Shown here: one piece after another, positions 7,622-15,410 of the stretch
How the letters are laid out: every line of letters begins with the position of its first letter
How positions within the stretch are numbered: the first letter of the stretch is position 1
Source: Cochliopodium minus
Taxonomy: Eukaryota > Discosea > Himatismenida > Cochliopodiidae
NCBI GenBank assembly: GCA_024220525.1
Contig: JAMYWO010000396.1
Span: forward strand, 15,921 to 31,330
DNA length: 15,410 nt
Direction: 5' to 3'
Notes under the pieces: generated by a model
What the model was told of the DNA's origin: nothing
Database searches by the model: none
The model's input: only the letters and a program-made list of their open reading frames with translations
Program-made: the position numbers and the translations under genes

Positions 7622-8988
7622 ATGTGGGGAGGTTCTTTTGATAGCAATCATAGCAGCAATAATAATAATACCAATATGGATACTTCTGAATCATCTTATA
7701 ATTCTACATCTTCAAAAATGGAAAATAAATCTTTTTTGGAAGATATCAATTCCATTGATCATTTGATTTCTACTGAAAATACAGGAGAAACATTTAGGGA
7801 TTGGAGGAATCCTCCTGGATTATTGAAGGGTGTACAATTCGATGAGAAATCCATTTCATGGAAAAAAGTAAAATTTAACAAGCATTCATATTTCAATCAT
7901 CCAAAATTATATCATTCATTTTTCAAAATATAATCAATAACATTCCCATTATTTGTCAGATTATTTCTAGGGGCCATTTTTCAGAAGTTTGGAAAGCTAA
8001 TTATATTCAAAAGAATGATGAATCTTCCCAAAAAGTATGTATAAAAAAGATGTTGAAAAATCAAGATCAAAATAATAACGGGGATTTCCCAATCGAAGTT
8101 TTATTTGCCAGGGAGGTGGCTTATTTGAAATTATTATCGGCATTCAATCATCCCAATATTGTTAAATTTTTGGGTGCTCATCAATCTATTGAGCATTGTT
8201 TCATAATGACCGAATTTATTCAAGCAGATACAATTTATAAAATTCTTCATGAACAAAGTAACCCATTTCAGCAATTAATATTATAACTTATCAAGATTAT
8301 ACTTTAATATCATTTTGATCGAGAATATTTAACCCAACAATTTTTCAAAGAAATAAAATTCACCAAAAAAGAGATAATTGAAATCGCCATTTTTATTGTT
8401 TCAGGAATGAATTTTGTGCACTCTCAAAAAATTATGCACCGAGATTTGACCACCGAAAACATTTTGTTGGATATAAAAAACTCTAATCAAATTAAAATCA
8501 TTGATTTTGGGTAAAAATAAATAAATTATTTTGTGAAGTAAAATTAAATTTTTATATTTTATACATTTAAAATAATATTAATTAAAATCTATATATATAG
8601 ATTTGCTTTAATTATTTTTTTATTTATTTTTAGATTTGCATTCTATAGCGAAAGTTTCGATCTTCAACATTCATTGAAACACACTGGGAATGCAAGATGG
8701 AGGGCGCCAGAAATAACAAATCACCATAAGTACTCTTCAAACGTGGATGTTTATAGTTTTGGAATCATATTCAACGAGTTGTTTAGTGGTGAAATTCCTT
8801 TTTCAGATTACAAACCTAACGAAGCTGCTTACAGAGCTTCCATTGATGAAAGACCTCCCATCAAAGTAGAGGACGAAGTTCTTAGTAGCTGGATTAAATA
8901 TTTTTGGCACAAGGATCCTTCTCAAAGACCCCCTTTTTACAAAATTTTGAGTTCTCTCAAGATTTATTACAACAATAATTTCAAGTAA
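7622..8988 (+). CDS. TKL-type protein kinase
   Basis: Four exons (7622..7867, 7960..8257, 8324..8510, 8634..8988) give 361 residues. An N/S-rich N-terminus (1-50) precedes a single kinase domain. Motifs: degenerate glycine loop SRGHFSEVWKA (85-95; first and third Gly are Ser), VCIKK with the ATP-binding Lys111, Glu in the alphaC region AREVAYLKLL, HPNIVKFLG, hinge MTEFI, catalytic loop MHRDLTTENILL (Asp222, Asn227), DFG at 242-244, WRAPE, DVYSFGIIFNELFSGEIPF and DPSQRPPF. The domain is complete and probably active. HRDLTTEN lacks the Lys typical of Ser/Thr kinases, as in many protist TKL kinases. The YSFGIIxxEL and WRAPE motifs also point to TKL. Substrate unknown; no regulatory domain seen. 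Intron 2 (8258..8323) uses a GTAACC...CGAG pair chosen because it alone restores the frame past stops; it is the least certain junction. Intron 3 has a duplicated acceptor. Confidence 0.87.
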
Positions 8989-9059
8989 TTAAATCTTTTA
9001 TTCAACAAAATCACAATTGATTTTATATTCTTCAAATAAAAATAAAATCAATAAAAAAA
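8989..9059. other. Tandem spacer kinase / glycosyltransferase
   Basis: These 71 bp of AT-rich sequence contain AATAAA-like words (9035-9060) and end in a poly(A) leader directly before the next ATG. Confidence 0.3.
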
Positions 9060-11553
9060 ATGTTTTCAATAATTCAACCAAAAAAAATAATTTTTTCTTT
9101 GGCTGTTTTATTAATTTTGAGCTCCCTCTTCTTCATATTGCCAGATGCAAGTTATTTTAATTCAAAAACCAAAAAAGAGAAAAATATCATTTATGGAATT
9201 CAATCAACTGACACATCAAAAAATCACATCAAATACCCTCAAAATGATGTAAAATTCCATTTGATATTAATTTAAAAGGTAAATATCAAAATTAATAAGA
9301 CCAAAATAAAGAGAATAAGAGGGAATATTACCTATTATTATTATTATTATTATTTTGGCCAATTTAACACTTGTATCCTCCCAGTTTATTTTAAAATGGG
9401 GTGAAAAATAGATTTTTCTAGATTGGGCAAGGAAATTCGAATTCCCAACAAAGAGAAAGGAAGCAGGATCAATATTCGTGTCTATAGCATCCTACAGAGA
9501 TCCAAGATGTCCAGAATCGTTGAGAACGATGATGAATGGAGCAGAGGAACCATCAAAAGTATATGTAGGGATAGTGCAACAGAATAAAGCAGAGGATTTG
9601 GATTGTTTGGAAGCATATTGCATCTTGATGACTTCTGAGAAGAAAAATTGTTTGCGCGAAAATTTCTCTGTGATTCGAATGAATGCAACTGATACACGTG
9701 GTGTACAGGTAGTTCGTCACATGGTATCCACCATGTATGGAGGTGAAGAATTTTTTTTGCAGATTGATGCTCATTCTGTTTTCATGGAAGGATGGTAAAA
9801 TTTGATTTGAAAAAAAAATATTCAATCTTTTGAATCATAAATGGATCATATCCATTTCATATTAAGATATAAAAACAAATCACAACTAAATAATTATTAT
9901 GTGAATCCTATATTGAATCCTATATATTTTTTTTATAAACTTTATCGAAGAAAACTTGAATATTTCACTTATTGGAAAATGAAATAAAGATATGTAATTT
10001 GGGGCATCCCCAAAAATTTTTTTCAAATGATCATTTGAATTCATATTGAAGATATTGTGATTTCAAACATAAAAAACATCACATTCTGAAATCTTCTTGG
10101 AAATTTTAATTAGATTTTTTATCTAAATAAATTTAATTTATGTAAAATTTAATTTATGTAAATTTAATTTATGTAAAATTTAATTCAACAGATTAACTTT
10201 TTTTTTTGTTAAACAAAAATAAAGGGATAGACTTTTAAAAAACCAACTTTTGATGGTAGATTATGACCGAGTTGTGCTTTCGTGGCATCCTCCTGCTTTC
10301 GAAGTGTATGAGTCCATGGGAAAAAAAGCAAAACACATGATTGTCAACCTCTGTGTTTTCAACTGGGATGGTAAAAATTATTTTTTTCAAATATTTTTTT
10401 TTTTTTTTTTATTTTTCAAAAATTTTTCAGGACATAATTTACCAAGATTTTCGGGTAAAAAATATTTTTTTGATCAAATTTCTTTAAAATCATTTTTTTT
10501 TACTTTTTATTTTTATTTTATTTTCCTAAACATTTTTTTTGTTATTTTTTTTTATTTTTTTTGTTTTTTTTTTTATTATTTTATTTTTCTAAACATTTTT
10601 TTTTGTTTTTATTTTTTTTTTATTTTTTTTTTTTTAATAATAGGACAATTGTTAAACGGAATGAACGACAGAATTAAAAAGCCATTTCCAGGAATATTTG
10701 TGGGGGCGGGGGGAGTGTTTGGAAGAGCTGATTTTCTTGAAAAATGTCCCTTCGACCCCAACTACCCCTCCCTCTTTTCTGGAGAAGAACTCTTAATGTC
10801 TTCTTGTCTCTTTTCTTACGGGTATTTTTTAACTATTTTTTATTTTTTATCAATTTTTTTTTATTTTTTATTTTTTATTTTTTTTGATTTGTTCATTTTT
10901 TTTTATTTTTTTTTTGTTTATTTTTTTTTTATTTTTTTGTTGTTTTTTTATTTTTTATTTTTTATTTTTTTTATTTTTTTCAAACTATTATTTTTTATTT
11001 TTTTATTACAATACATTTACACAAAATCTGATTAATTCATTTTTTTTATTTTTTATTTTTCTAGGTGGGATATTTACAATCCTTCAGTTTCAGTGATATT
11101 TCACAAATACAAGGATGCCACGAACAACGTTCCCGTACCTGTTCATTGGGATAACACTTTGGGTAGTGTTCAACGATTAAAGTTTCAGTTGGGTGTTGCT
11201 GAGAAACGTCCTGATGACAAATGGTTGGTTGACGTTGACAAGTTTAAAATGGGCGGTAAAAATAATAAAAGAAATATCAAAATAAAAATAATCAGTAAAA
11301 ATATCAATAAATTAATAAAATAATCAATTAATCAATTAAATTAAATTAAATTAAAAAATTAATTTAAAAATTAATAATTAAAAAAATGAAAATTAATAAA
11401 ATAGATGTTCGTCCTCTTAAAACATATTATGAATATGCTGGTGTCGACTGGGTTGCCAAAAAAGCAGACAACCTCCCCTTTTGTAACTTTCGTTCTGAAA
11501 AAATACACCACATCAACCACCCCACTGGTTTGCCTCCTCTCCCTGTTCTTTAA
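9060..11553 (+). CDS. Membrane-anchored GT60-type (GlcNAc) glycosyltransferase
   Basis: Seven exons (9060..9248, 9412..9794, 10225..10370, 10431..10454, 10644..10821, 11065..11255, 11405..11553) give 419 residues. Residues about 10-28 form one hydrophobic helix (IIFSLAVLLILSSLFFILP) preceded by Lys-Lys, fitting a type II Golgi/ER enzyme. The catalytic region matches the family of Skp1 hydroxyproline GlcNAc-transferase and trypanosomatid mucin GlcNAc-transferases: SIFVSIASYRDPRCPESL, VGIVQQN, then EEFFLQIDAHSVFMEGWD (Asp182-x-His184, the family's DxD-like metal site), GVFGRADFLEKCPFDP, LFSGEELLMSSCLFSYGWDIY and VIFHKYKD. It should transfer a sugar, probably GlcNAc, from UDP-sugar to hydroxyl groups of proteins; the acceptor is unknown. 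Unlike the cytosolic Skp1 enzyme it has an anchor. Six junctions are fixed by motif continuity; the first intron (9249..9411) is chosen by frame and is less certain. Exon 4 is only 24 nt. Introns 4 and 5 are almost pure T/A. Confidence 0.85.
9333..9356. repeat. (TAT)8 microsatellite in first glycosyltransferase intron
   Basis: Eight tandem TAT units lie inside intron 1 (9249..9411). It is likely length-variable between strains and has no coding role in the model given. Confidence 0.7.
10022..10039. repeat. 18-bp perfect palindrome
   Basis: TTCAAATGATCATTTGAA equals its own reverse complement. It lies inside the long glycosyltransferase intron. Confidence 0.85.
10130..10186. repeat. Short tandem repeat, 15-16 bp unit
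   Basis: AATTTAATTTATGTA(A) is repeated about 3.5 times near the 3' end of the long intron, with one-base length differences between units. Confidence 0.75.
10822..11064 (+). other. Near-homopolymer T/A intron
   Basis: A 243-nt GTATTT...CTAG intron. The coding strand is mostly T with scattered single A and very few G or C (runs such as TTTTTTATTTTT). The intron at 10455..10643 has the same character. This looks like slippage-driven expansion of the pyrimidine tract. Confidence 0.65.
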
Positions 11554-11780
11554 ACAAACAAACTCAAAAATACATTTCACTCTGAAAACATCTCTTTTTC
11601 TTTGGCTTGTTGTCTTTTTTATATAATTTATTCAAAAAATAAAATAAAAAATTGTTCATATCAAAACTTTTTTTTCATGAAACATGAGATTTTATCTTTC
11701 ACAAATATTCATTGTGGATTGTAATTGGATAAAATACCTCCTTCTAGCAATGAACTGTTTTGAAAAAGGTTTAATAAAAT
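11554..11780. other. Convergent 3' intergenic region
   Basis: These 227 bp lie between the stops of the glycosyltransferase (plus) and the lipid hydroxylase (minus). A run AAAAAATAAAATAAAA at about 11634-11649 could serve plus-strand polyadenylation. A small 5-bp hairpin TCATG-AAA-CATGA occurs around 11676. I see no gene. Confidence 0.35.
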
Positions 11781-12472
11781 TCATTTGTCTTGTTCTTTTT
11801 CAGGTGAAATGTATGTATTGAAGAAAATGTCCATAAAAGGAAAAGGAAAAGAATAGTTAAAATTGAAAGTTGAGTGATGGAGAGCATGTTCTTCAGTGTT
11901 GTATAATTTTCCCATCTTCATCTTTTATTTTCCAAAAGAAATTTTTAAAACTTTTTAAAAAATTTACAAATTTTTGGTACTTTTATTCCCGAATGATCAG
12001 TGATCCCAGTTATCCCACAAACAACCTTTTAATATATTTTACTTTAACATTTTTAAAAAAATAAATTAAAACTTCTTACCATGTAAATAATAAAAGAAGA
12101 ATAGTGAATGGGGAGAACGAAAGGAGGACCCCTTTTTTTTTTAATTCAACCAAAATTAAAAATTTTCAATTTTTTGTTACCACAAAATCAAATAATATCC
12201 AAATGCTTCAATGGGGTGTATGTACCTTTTTGGTAAAAATAATTTAAAAAAAAAATTATCAAAATAAATAAGTAATAATAAATATTGTGAAAAAAAATAA
12301 AAGTTTGTAAGAAAAAGGAACAAAAAAAAAAAAAGGTGACATATCATCAAAGGGTTGAGGGGATTTGTAAAAATGATGCATTTTGTGAAATTTTGAATAA
12401 AAAAAAGGTAAGTGCATCATTCTGTGCCACCAATACTCCACCACTCCTTGCCAAATATGTGGAAACAATGTA
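11781..12472 (-). CDS. Fatty acid hydroxylase / sterol desaturase superfamily protein, 5' end missing
   Basis: Five exons are visible (12472..12341, 12225..12181, 12131..12080, 12025..11981, 11921..11781), all introns ending AAAAG and three exons only 45-52 nt. The joined product carries the three histidine boxes of membrane di-iron oxygenases: HRMMH (HX3H) in VVEYWWHRMMHLPFFYSK, HKMHH (HX2HH), and HALHH (HX2HH) in YNTEEHALHHSTFNFNY, with the family's DDMYIHPIEAFGYY block and the closing FPFPFMDIFFNTY. Such enzymes hydroxylate or desaturate sterols, sphingolipids or fatty acids in the ER; the substrate cannot be told. The hydrophobic N-terminal membrane segments expected before the first box are absent: upstream sequence is tandem repeat with an N at 12564. 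The first visible exon needs a preceding exon ending in phase 2. The donor after exon 12472..12341 is GTCACC, unusual, but the junction is supported by the family motif on both sides. Confidence 0.85.
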
Positions 12473-12492
12473 CTTGATTTACGAATAATAAA

Positions 12493-12563
12493 AAATAAAA
12501 AATTTGAAATAAAAAATTTGAAATAAAAAATTTGAAATAAAAAATTTGAAATAAAAAATAAAA
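12493..12563. repeat. 14-bp tandem repeat left of the N
   Basis: The unit AAATAAAAAATTTG recurs with exact 14-bp period (AATTTG at 12501, 12515, 12529, 12543). It ends at the N. It lies upstream of the first visible exon of the minus-strand hydroxylase gene. Confidence 0.85.
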
Positions 12564-12564
12564 N
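12564..12564. other. Single undetermined base (N), probable assembly join
   Basis: This is the only N in the window. It sits exactly where one tandem repeat stops and another starts, which suggests two contig ends joined here or an unresolved consensus. The true length at this point is therefore unknown. Confidence 0.8.
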
Positions 12565-12636
12565 ATTTATTTTATTTATTTTATTTATTTTATTTATTTT
12601 ATTTATTTTATTTATTTTATTTATTTTATTTATTTT
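12565..12636. repeat. 9-bp tandem repeat right of the N
   Basis: Eight exact copies of ATTTATTTT (72 bp). The array begins on the base after the N. Its minus strand reads as an open frame of repeated Asn-Lys-Ile, which is an artefact of the repeat. Confidence 0.9.
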
Positions 12637-12736
12637 AATTTTATTCATTTTTTTTTTATATTTTGACATCTAATTTTTTTGATTATTTTATTTATTATCA
12701 TTATTTTATTATTTTATTTATATTGAAAAATTTTAG

Positions 12737-15410
12737 TTTGTCAAGGATGCAGTAATTTGGCTTTGGCTCAGGGATTCAAGGGAAAGAACACCATTTCAAA
12801 GTTTTACGAACTCGTAGAGAAAAGCTTACCAGTGATTCATGTCAGTGATTTGTGGAGCGAGCAAGTCATCCATTGTTGCAGCAGAACTATAAACGGGATA
12901 TTCATTGTTCATCCTACCAAAAAATTTGAAGGGATGAATGTCACCGAGTTTCTCAATCAAGTTAATATTGGTAAAATAAAATAAAAAATAAAAAAAAAAA
13001 AAAAATAAATTTGAGAAATAATAAAAAATTGAAAATTACTATTGCAAAATTGAATTAAATGTTAATTAATTTTGTATACAATCAGATTTGAATTAAACAT
13101 TTGTTAACAATAATGTTAATTTTGTATAATTAAATATTTTTGTGATTATTTAATCTGCACCAATAATATATAATTTAAATTATCTCTACATAAGATACTA
13201 TATAATTAATCAATGAGATCCAAATTTGATATTATCATTTGTTTATGTTGATTAATATTGATCCTATTATCAATCATTTTTACTTAATTTAAATGTTTAT
13301 TAAATTTGTATATTAATTAAATTTGTATACAATTACATTTGCATACAATCTCATTAAATGTTTATTAAATTTGTAGCTGGTGTTTCTGCTTTATCTGGAC
13401 CAAACTCTGTCGTTCTTGTGGAGATCAATGATAGATTATACTGGTACAGAGGTGTTGTTTATCCAGAACTGATCGACAACATCCCCGGATTTGGAGTGAA
13501 CGTGACTGACACCTTCAAACTGGAATCTCTCAATCACTACGCCAACAAAAAACTGAGCAACATAAAATGGAACAGAATCTACGAGAGAAGCAGCCAACTT
13601 GTTTACATTGAAGGCAACTCTGTTTCTGTCGATGAAATAAAGGACTTTTTCTCCAAGTTTTCCATCAAAGATTTGCCCAATTTCAGCAAGCAAGTGAACG
13701 ACATCTTGACTCAGATCCAAGTCATTCTCGAGCCTGAGAAATTAGAGACGCTCGTCAAACAGATAACCACCACTCTCATTGGGTACATTTCTAATTGCGA
13801 GGACGTCAAAAAGATCAACGAAAAGATCAAAGAGCTGTTCGAACAAAGAGATCATCCAAAGTTCTCCCAGAAAATCAAGAGTTTGGTCGCCAAATCTAAG
13901 GGCATCAAGACTAGGCTCAAAAAGGTTATTGATCCCATCGTCCAGAAACTGGGCAACTTGACCAGCTTTAAATCTTCAAGCAAAAGGAAATTCAACTTGA
14001 ATCAAATCCAAAGAAAGTTGGCTGTTTACAGCAACGTCCAAAAGGCATTAGAAATGAAGTTTGAAGAAAAGGTGGAGATGCTCGAAGCAAACTGCTCGCA
14101 AATGGGCCTTGTTTTGGCTTCTGTGAACAGTGAGGCTTTCCTGCTGGCTCCTGAGTACATCTCTAAGGGTGAGTACTTCAAATTCGTTCAACTTAAAATG
14201 GAGCTTTCCAAGATTGACGAGAGAACTCAATATCTCGACACTTGTACGGTGTCTGCTTTGATGGAAATCTCTGCCAATGATCTGGACTCTAGGGTAATTT
14301 TTGATTATTTATAAATTTATTTTTAACAATAATTTTTAATCTTTTTTTTCAAATTATCAACTAATTTTATTTTTTTTGAGTTTATTGAGTTTATTTTTAA
14401 CAAATTTTTTATTTTTTTAATTTTTAAACTTCATTTTAATTTTATTTTTATTTTATTTTTACTTCTTTAAAAATTTTTAAATGATTAAATTTTATTTTTA
14501 ATCTAAATATTTTTTTTAAACGTAGGCCCATCCTTTGTACAGTGTAGATTGTCTTGCTTTACCCCAAGGTTCTAGTTTCGAGCAAAAAAAACACAGTTTC
14601 CTCCCAATCCCTTTGTTGGACGAATTCATCAACCTCAAAGATCCATCCAAAGTGAACTGGATCGAAAAGAGCACGCAAGAATCGGTCGCCATTTTTTCTG
14701 TGCTGACAAGGGGAACCATAGCAAGCTCTAATTCATCGAGGGAGTTCGACTTGAAGCCTCAGGCGCCCGACATAGGAAGCTTTCTGATCGATCTTTTGCT
14801 AAGCACGATGGAATCTCTCGCCAAAAAGTTCAGCAAGACTCCCGACAGGAAAACGGACTTTGACAACACTTCTTGTCAACTGATGAGAGGACTCTATTGC
14901 CAACTCATTTGCTACTCGTGTGCCGGAGTGAAGCCGCTCACTCTCGCGTTCCAAATGCTCACCCCTTCGCCCAAAGTGGTCGTTCCGGACGACAAAGAGA
15001 TGTGGATCTACAGAAGAATGATCAGCTTGTTCAAGTACACTTGCTGGTCAAAGAAACACATCACCCAAAACATCAAGATATTGGTCTCCAAACTTGTCCG
15101 TAAGAGAATCGCTGACTGCATTTTGAAACCTATGCTCGTTTTGCAGAAGAGATCCATCGAGATGGACTTCCCTTCCGTCAACCGAAACACTGAGTTGCAG
15201 TTTGTCCGGTTGGCTGTTGAGGTCATCAAACATCTCCATGCCAACCCCAAAATCCAAAATGAAAGGGCCGTCCCTATTGTCGAGAAACTTTTTGAAAACA
15301 AGTTTGATTTCACTCCTAAAAAGGGGAGAAGCACCTATTTCTGGAATAACAAATCAAAGATAATAATATATTCTAATAGTATATGTCAAAGAATATATTT
15401 TTATATAACA
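12737..15410 (+). CDS. Large unrecognised protein, partial at both ends
   Basis: Exons 12737..12970, 13377..14293 and 14526..15410 join in frame to give about 678 residues with no stop. The first exon follows a TTTTAG acceptor in phase 1 and there is no ATG between it and the N at 12564, so the start is missing. I recognise no domain. Visible features: a CxxC at the start (CQGC), a mixed alpha/beta region with VVLVEINDRLYWYRG and YERSSQLVYIEGNSV (about 78-155), a Lys/Glu-rich helical region with coiled-coil character (about 170-300), and a globular-looking C-terminal part with Trp, Cys and hydrophobic helices (IYRRMISLFKYTCW, LVSKLVRKRIADCIL). No membrane helix or signal. Codons are strikingly C-ending (ATC, AAC, CTC, GTC), and exon GC content is higher than in the neighbours, as in highly expressed genes or transferred DNA. 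The last 50 bases turn AT-rich; GTATAT at 15379 may be a donor. Confidence 0.75.
12971..13376 (+). other. Long (406 nt) intron with degenerate repeats
   Basis: GTAAAA...GTAG intron of the unrecognised gene. TAAATGTTTATTAAATTTGTA occurs twice (13290-13310 and 13355-13375), the second copy running into the splice acceptor. Related words (AATTTTGTATACAAT, TTTGTATAATTAAA) recur through the intron. No ORF or RNA gene seen. Confidence 0.65.

Larger units (their letters stand above)
9795..10224 (+). other. Long (430 nt) intron with several inverted repeats
   Basis: GTAAAA...AAAG intron of the glycosyltransferase gene, much longer than most here. It holds an 8-bp stem with loop CAT (9839-9857, AAATGGAT/ATCCATTT), a 7-bp stem with loop CAT (9998-10014, TTTGGGG/CCCCAAA), an 18-bp perfect palindrome (10022-10039), a doubled TGAATCCTATA (9902-9912, 9914-9924), and about 3.5 copies of a 15-16 bp AATTTAATTTATGTA unit (about 10130-10186). 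No ORF, no tRNA- or snoRNA-like structure that I can support. Confidence 0.7.

Noticed and set aside
10250-11035. 261-residue Phe-rich open frame
   Set aside because: It consists of real glycosyltransferase exons plus T-rich introns translated through. Splicing at GTAAAA/AG pairs gives the conserved product.
5605-11553. A functional gene cluster linking NDC80, kinase and glycosyltransferase
   Set aside because: They are merely tandem on one strand with their own spacers and unrelated roles. Nothing in the sequence shows co-regulation.
11981-12025. A frameshift in the hydroxylase exon
   Set aside because: It came from dropping bases at a line break while reading the reverse strand. The full sequence reads VVCGITGITDHSGIK in frame.
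12259-12669. Open frame with a long Asn-Lys-Ile repeat joined to the histidine-box region
   Set aside because: The repeat is just the 9-bp array read on the minus strand, it passes through the N and a 14-bp array, and the end reads through an intron. Only 12472..12341 is kept as an exon.
1-15410. tRNA, rRNA, transposon, CRISPR or viral remnants
   Set aside because: No cloverleaf, terminal repeats, transposase, reverse transcriptase or capsid-like coding was seen on either strand.

Overview
The window is nuclear DNA of a unicellular eukaryote. Genes are close together (71 to 227 bp apart), exons are AT-rich, and introns and spacers are extremely AT-rich. Splice junctions can be placed by reading-frame continuity and by conserved protein motifs. 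TAA, TAG and TGA all end genes, so the standard code is in use. Introns (about 25 placed here) are often only 49 to 63 nt, usually open with GTAAAA and often close with AAG. This suggests an AT-rich amoeboid or flagellate protist. I cannot name the lineage from the sequence alone. Several genes were only visible after splicing by eye (MYND protein, N-terminal half of the GST, most of the lipid hydroxylase).

Layout from left to right. (1) 18-197, minus: 5' end of a MYND zinc-finger protein, running off the left edge. (2) 280-534, plus: a small basic SR-like protein, divergent from it. (3) 662-1645, minus: CCDC97 homologue (SF3b-associated family). (4) 1751-2748, plus, four exons: small C-terminal-domain phosphatase of the SCP/CTDSP type, divergent from CCDC97. 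(5) 2859-4327, minus, three exons: SLX1 structure-specific endonuclease with an unusual charged tail. (6) 4411-5407, minus, four exons: glutathione S-transferase, needing one GC-AG intron. (7) 5605-7479, plus, intronless: NDC80/HEC1 kinetochore protein. (8) 7622-8988, plus, four exons: TKL-type protein kinase. (9) 9060-11553, plus, seven exons including a 24-nt one: membrane-anchored GT60-type (GlcNAc) glycosyltransferase. (10) 11781-12472, minus, five exons visible: fatty-acid-hydroxylase/sterol-desaturase superfamily enzyme, 5' end missing. (11) 12737-15410, plus, three exons visible: a large protein I do not recognise, missing its 5' end and running off the right edge.

The genes are housekeeping genes of unrelated function (RNA processing, RNA polymerase II regulation, DNA repair, detoxification, mitosis, signalling, glycosylation, lipid modification). 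I see no operon-like system, mobile element, CRISPR or viral gene. The main anomalies are the single N at 12564 between two different tandem repeats, where the 5' ends of two divergent genes are both lost; the non-canonical splice-site usage; the charged tail on SLX1; the R-x-S-rich NDC80 tail; GCGC-bearing motifs in two AT-rich promoters; and the C-rich, well-conserved-looking but unrecognised protein at the right end.
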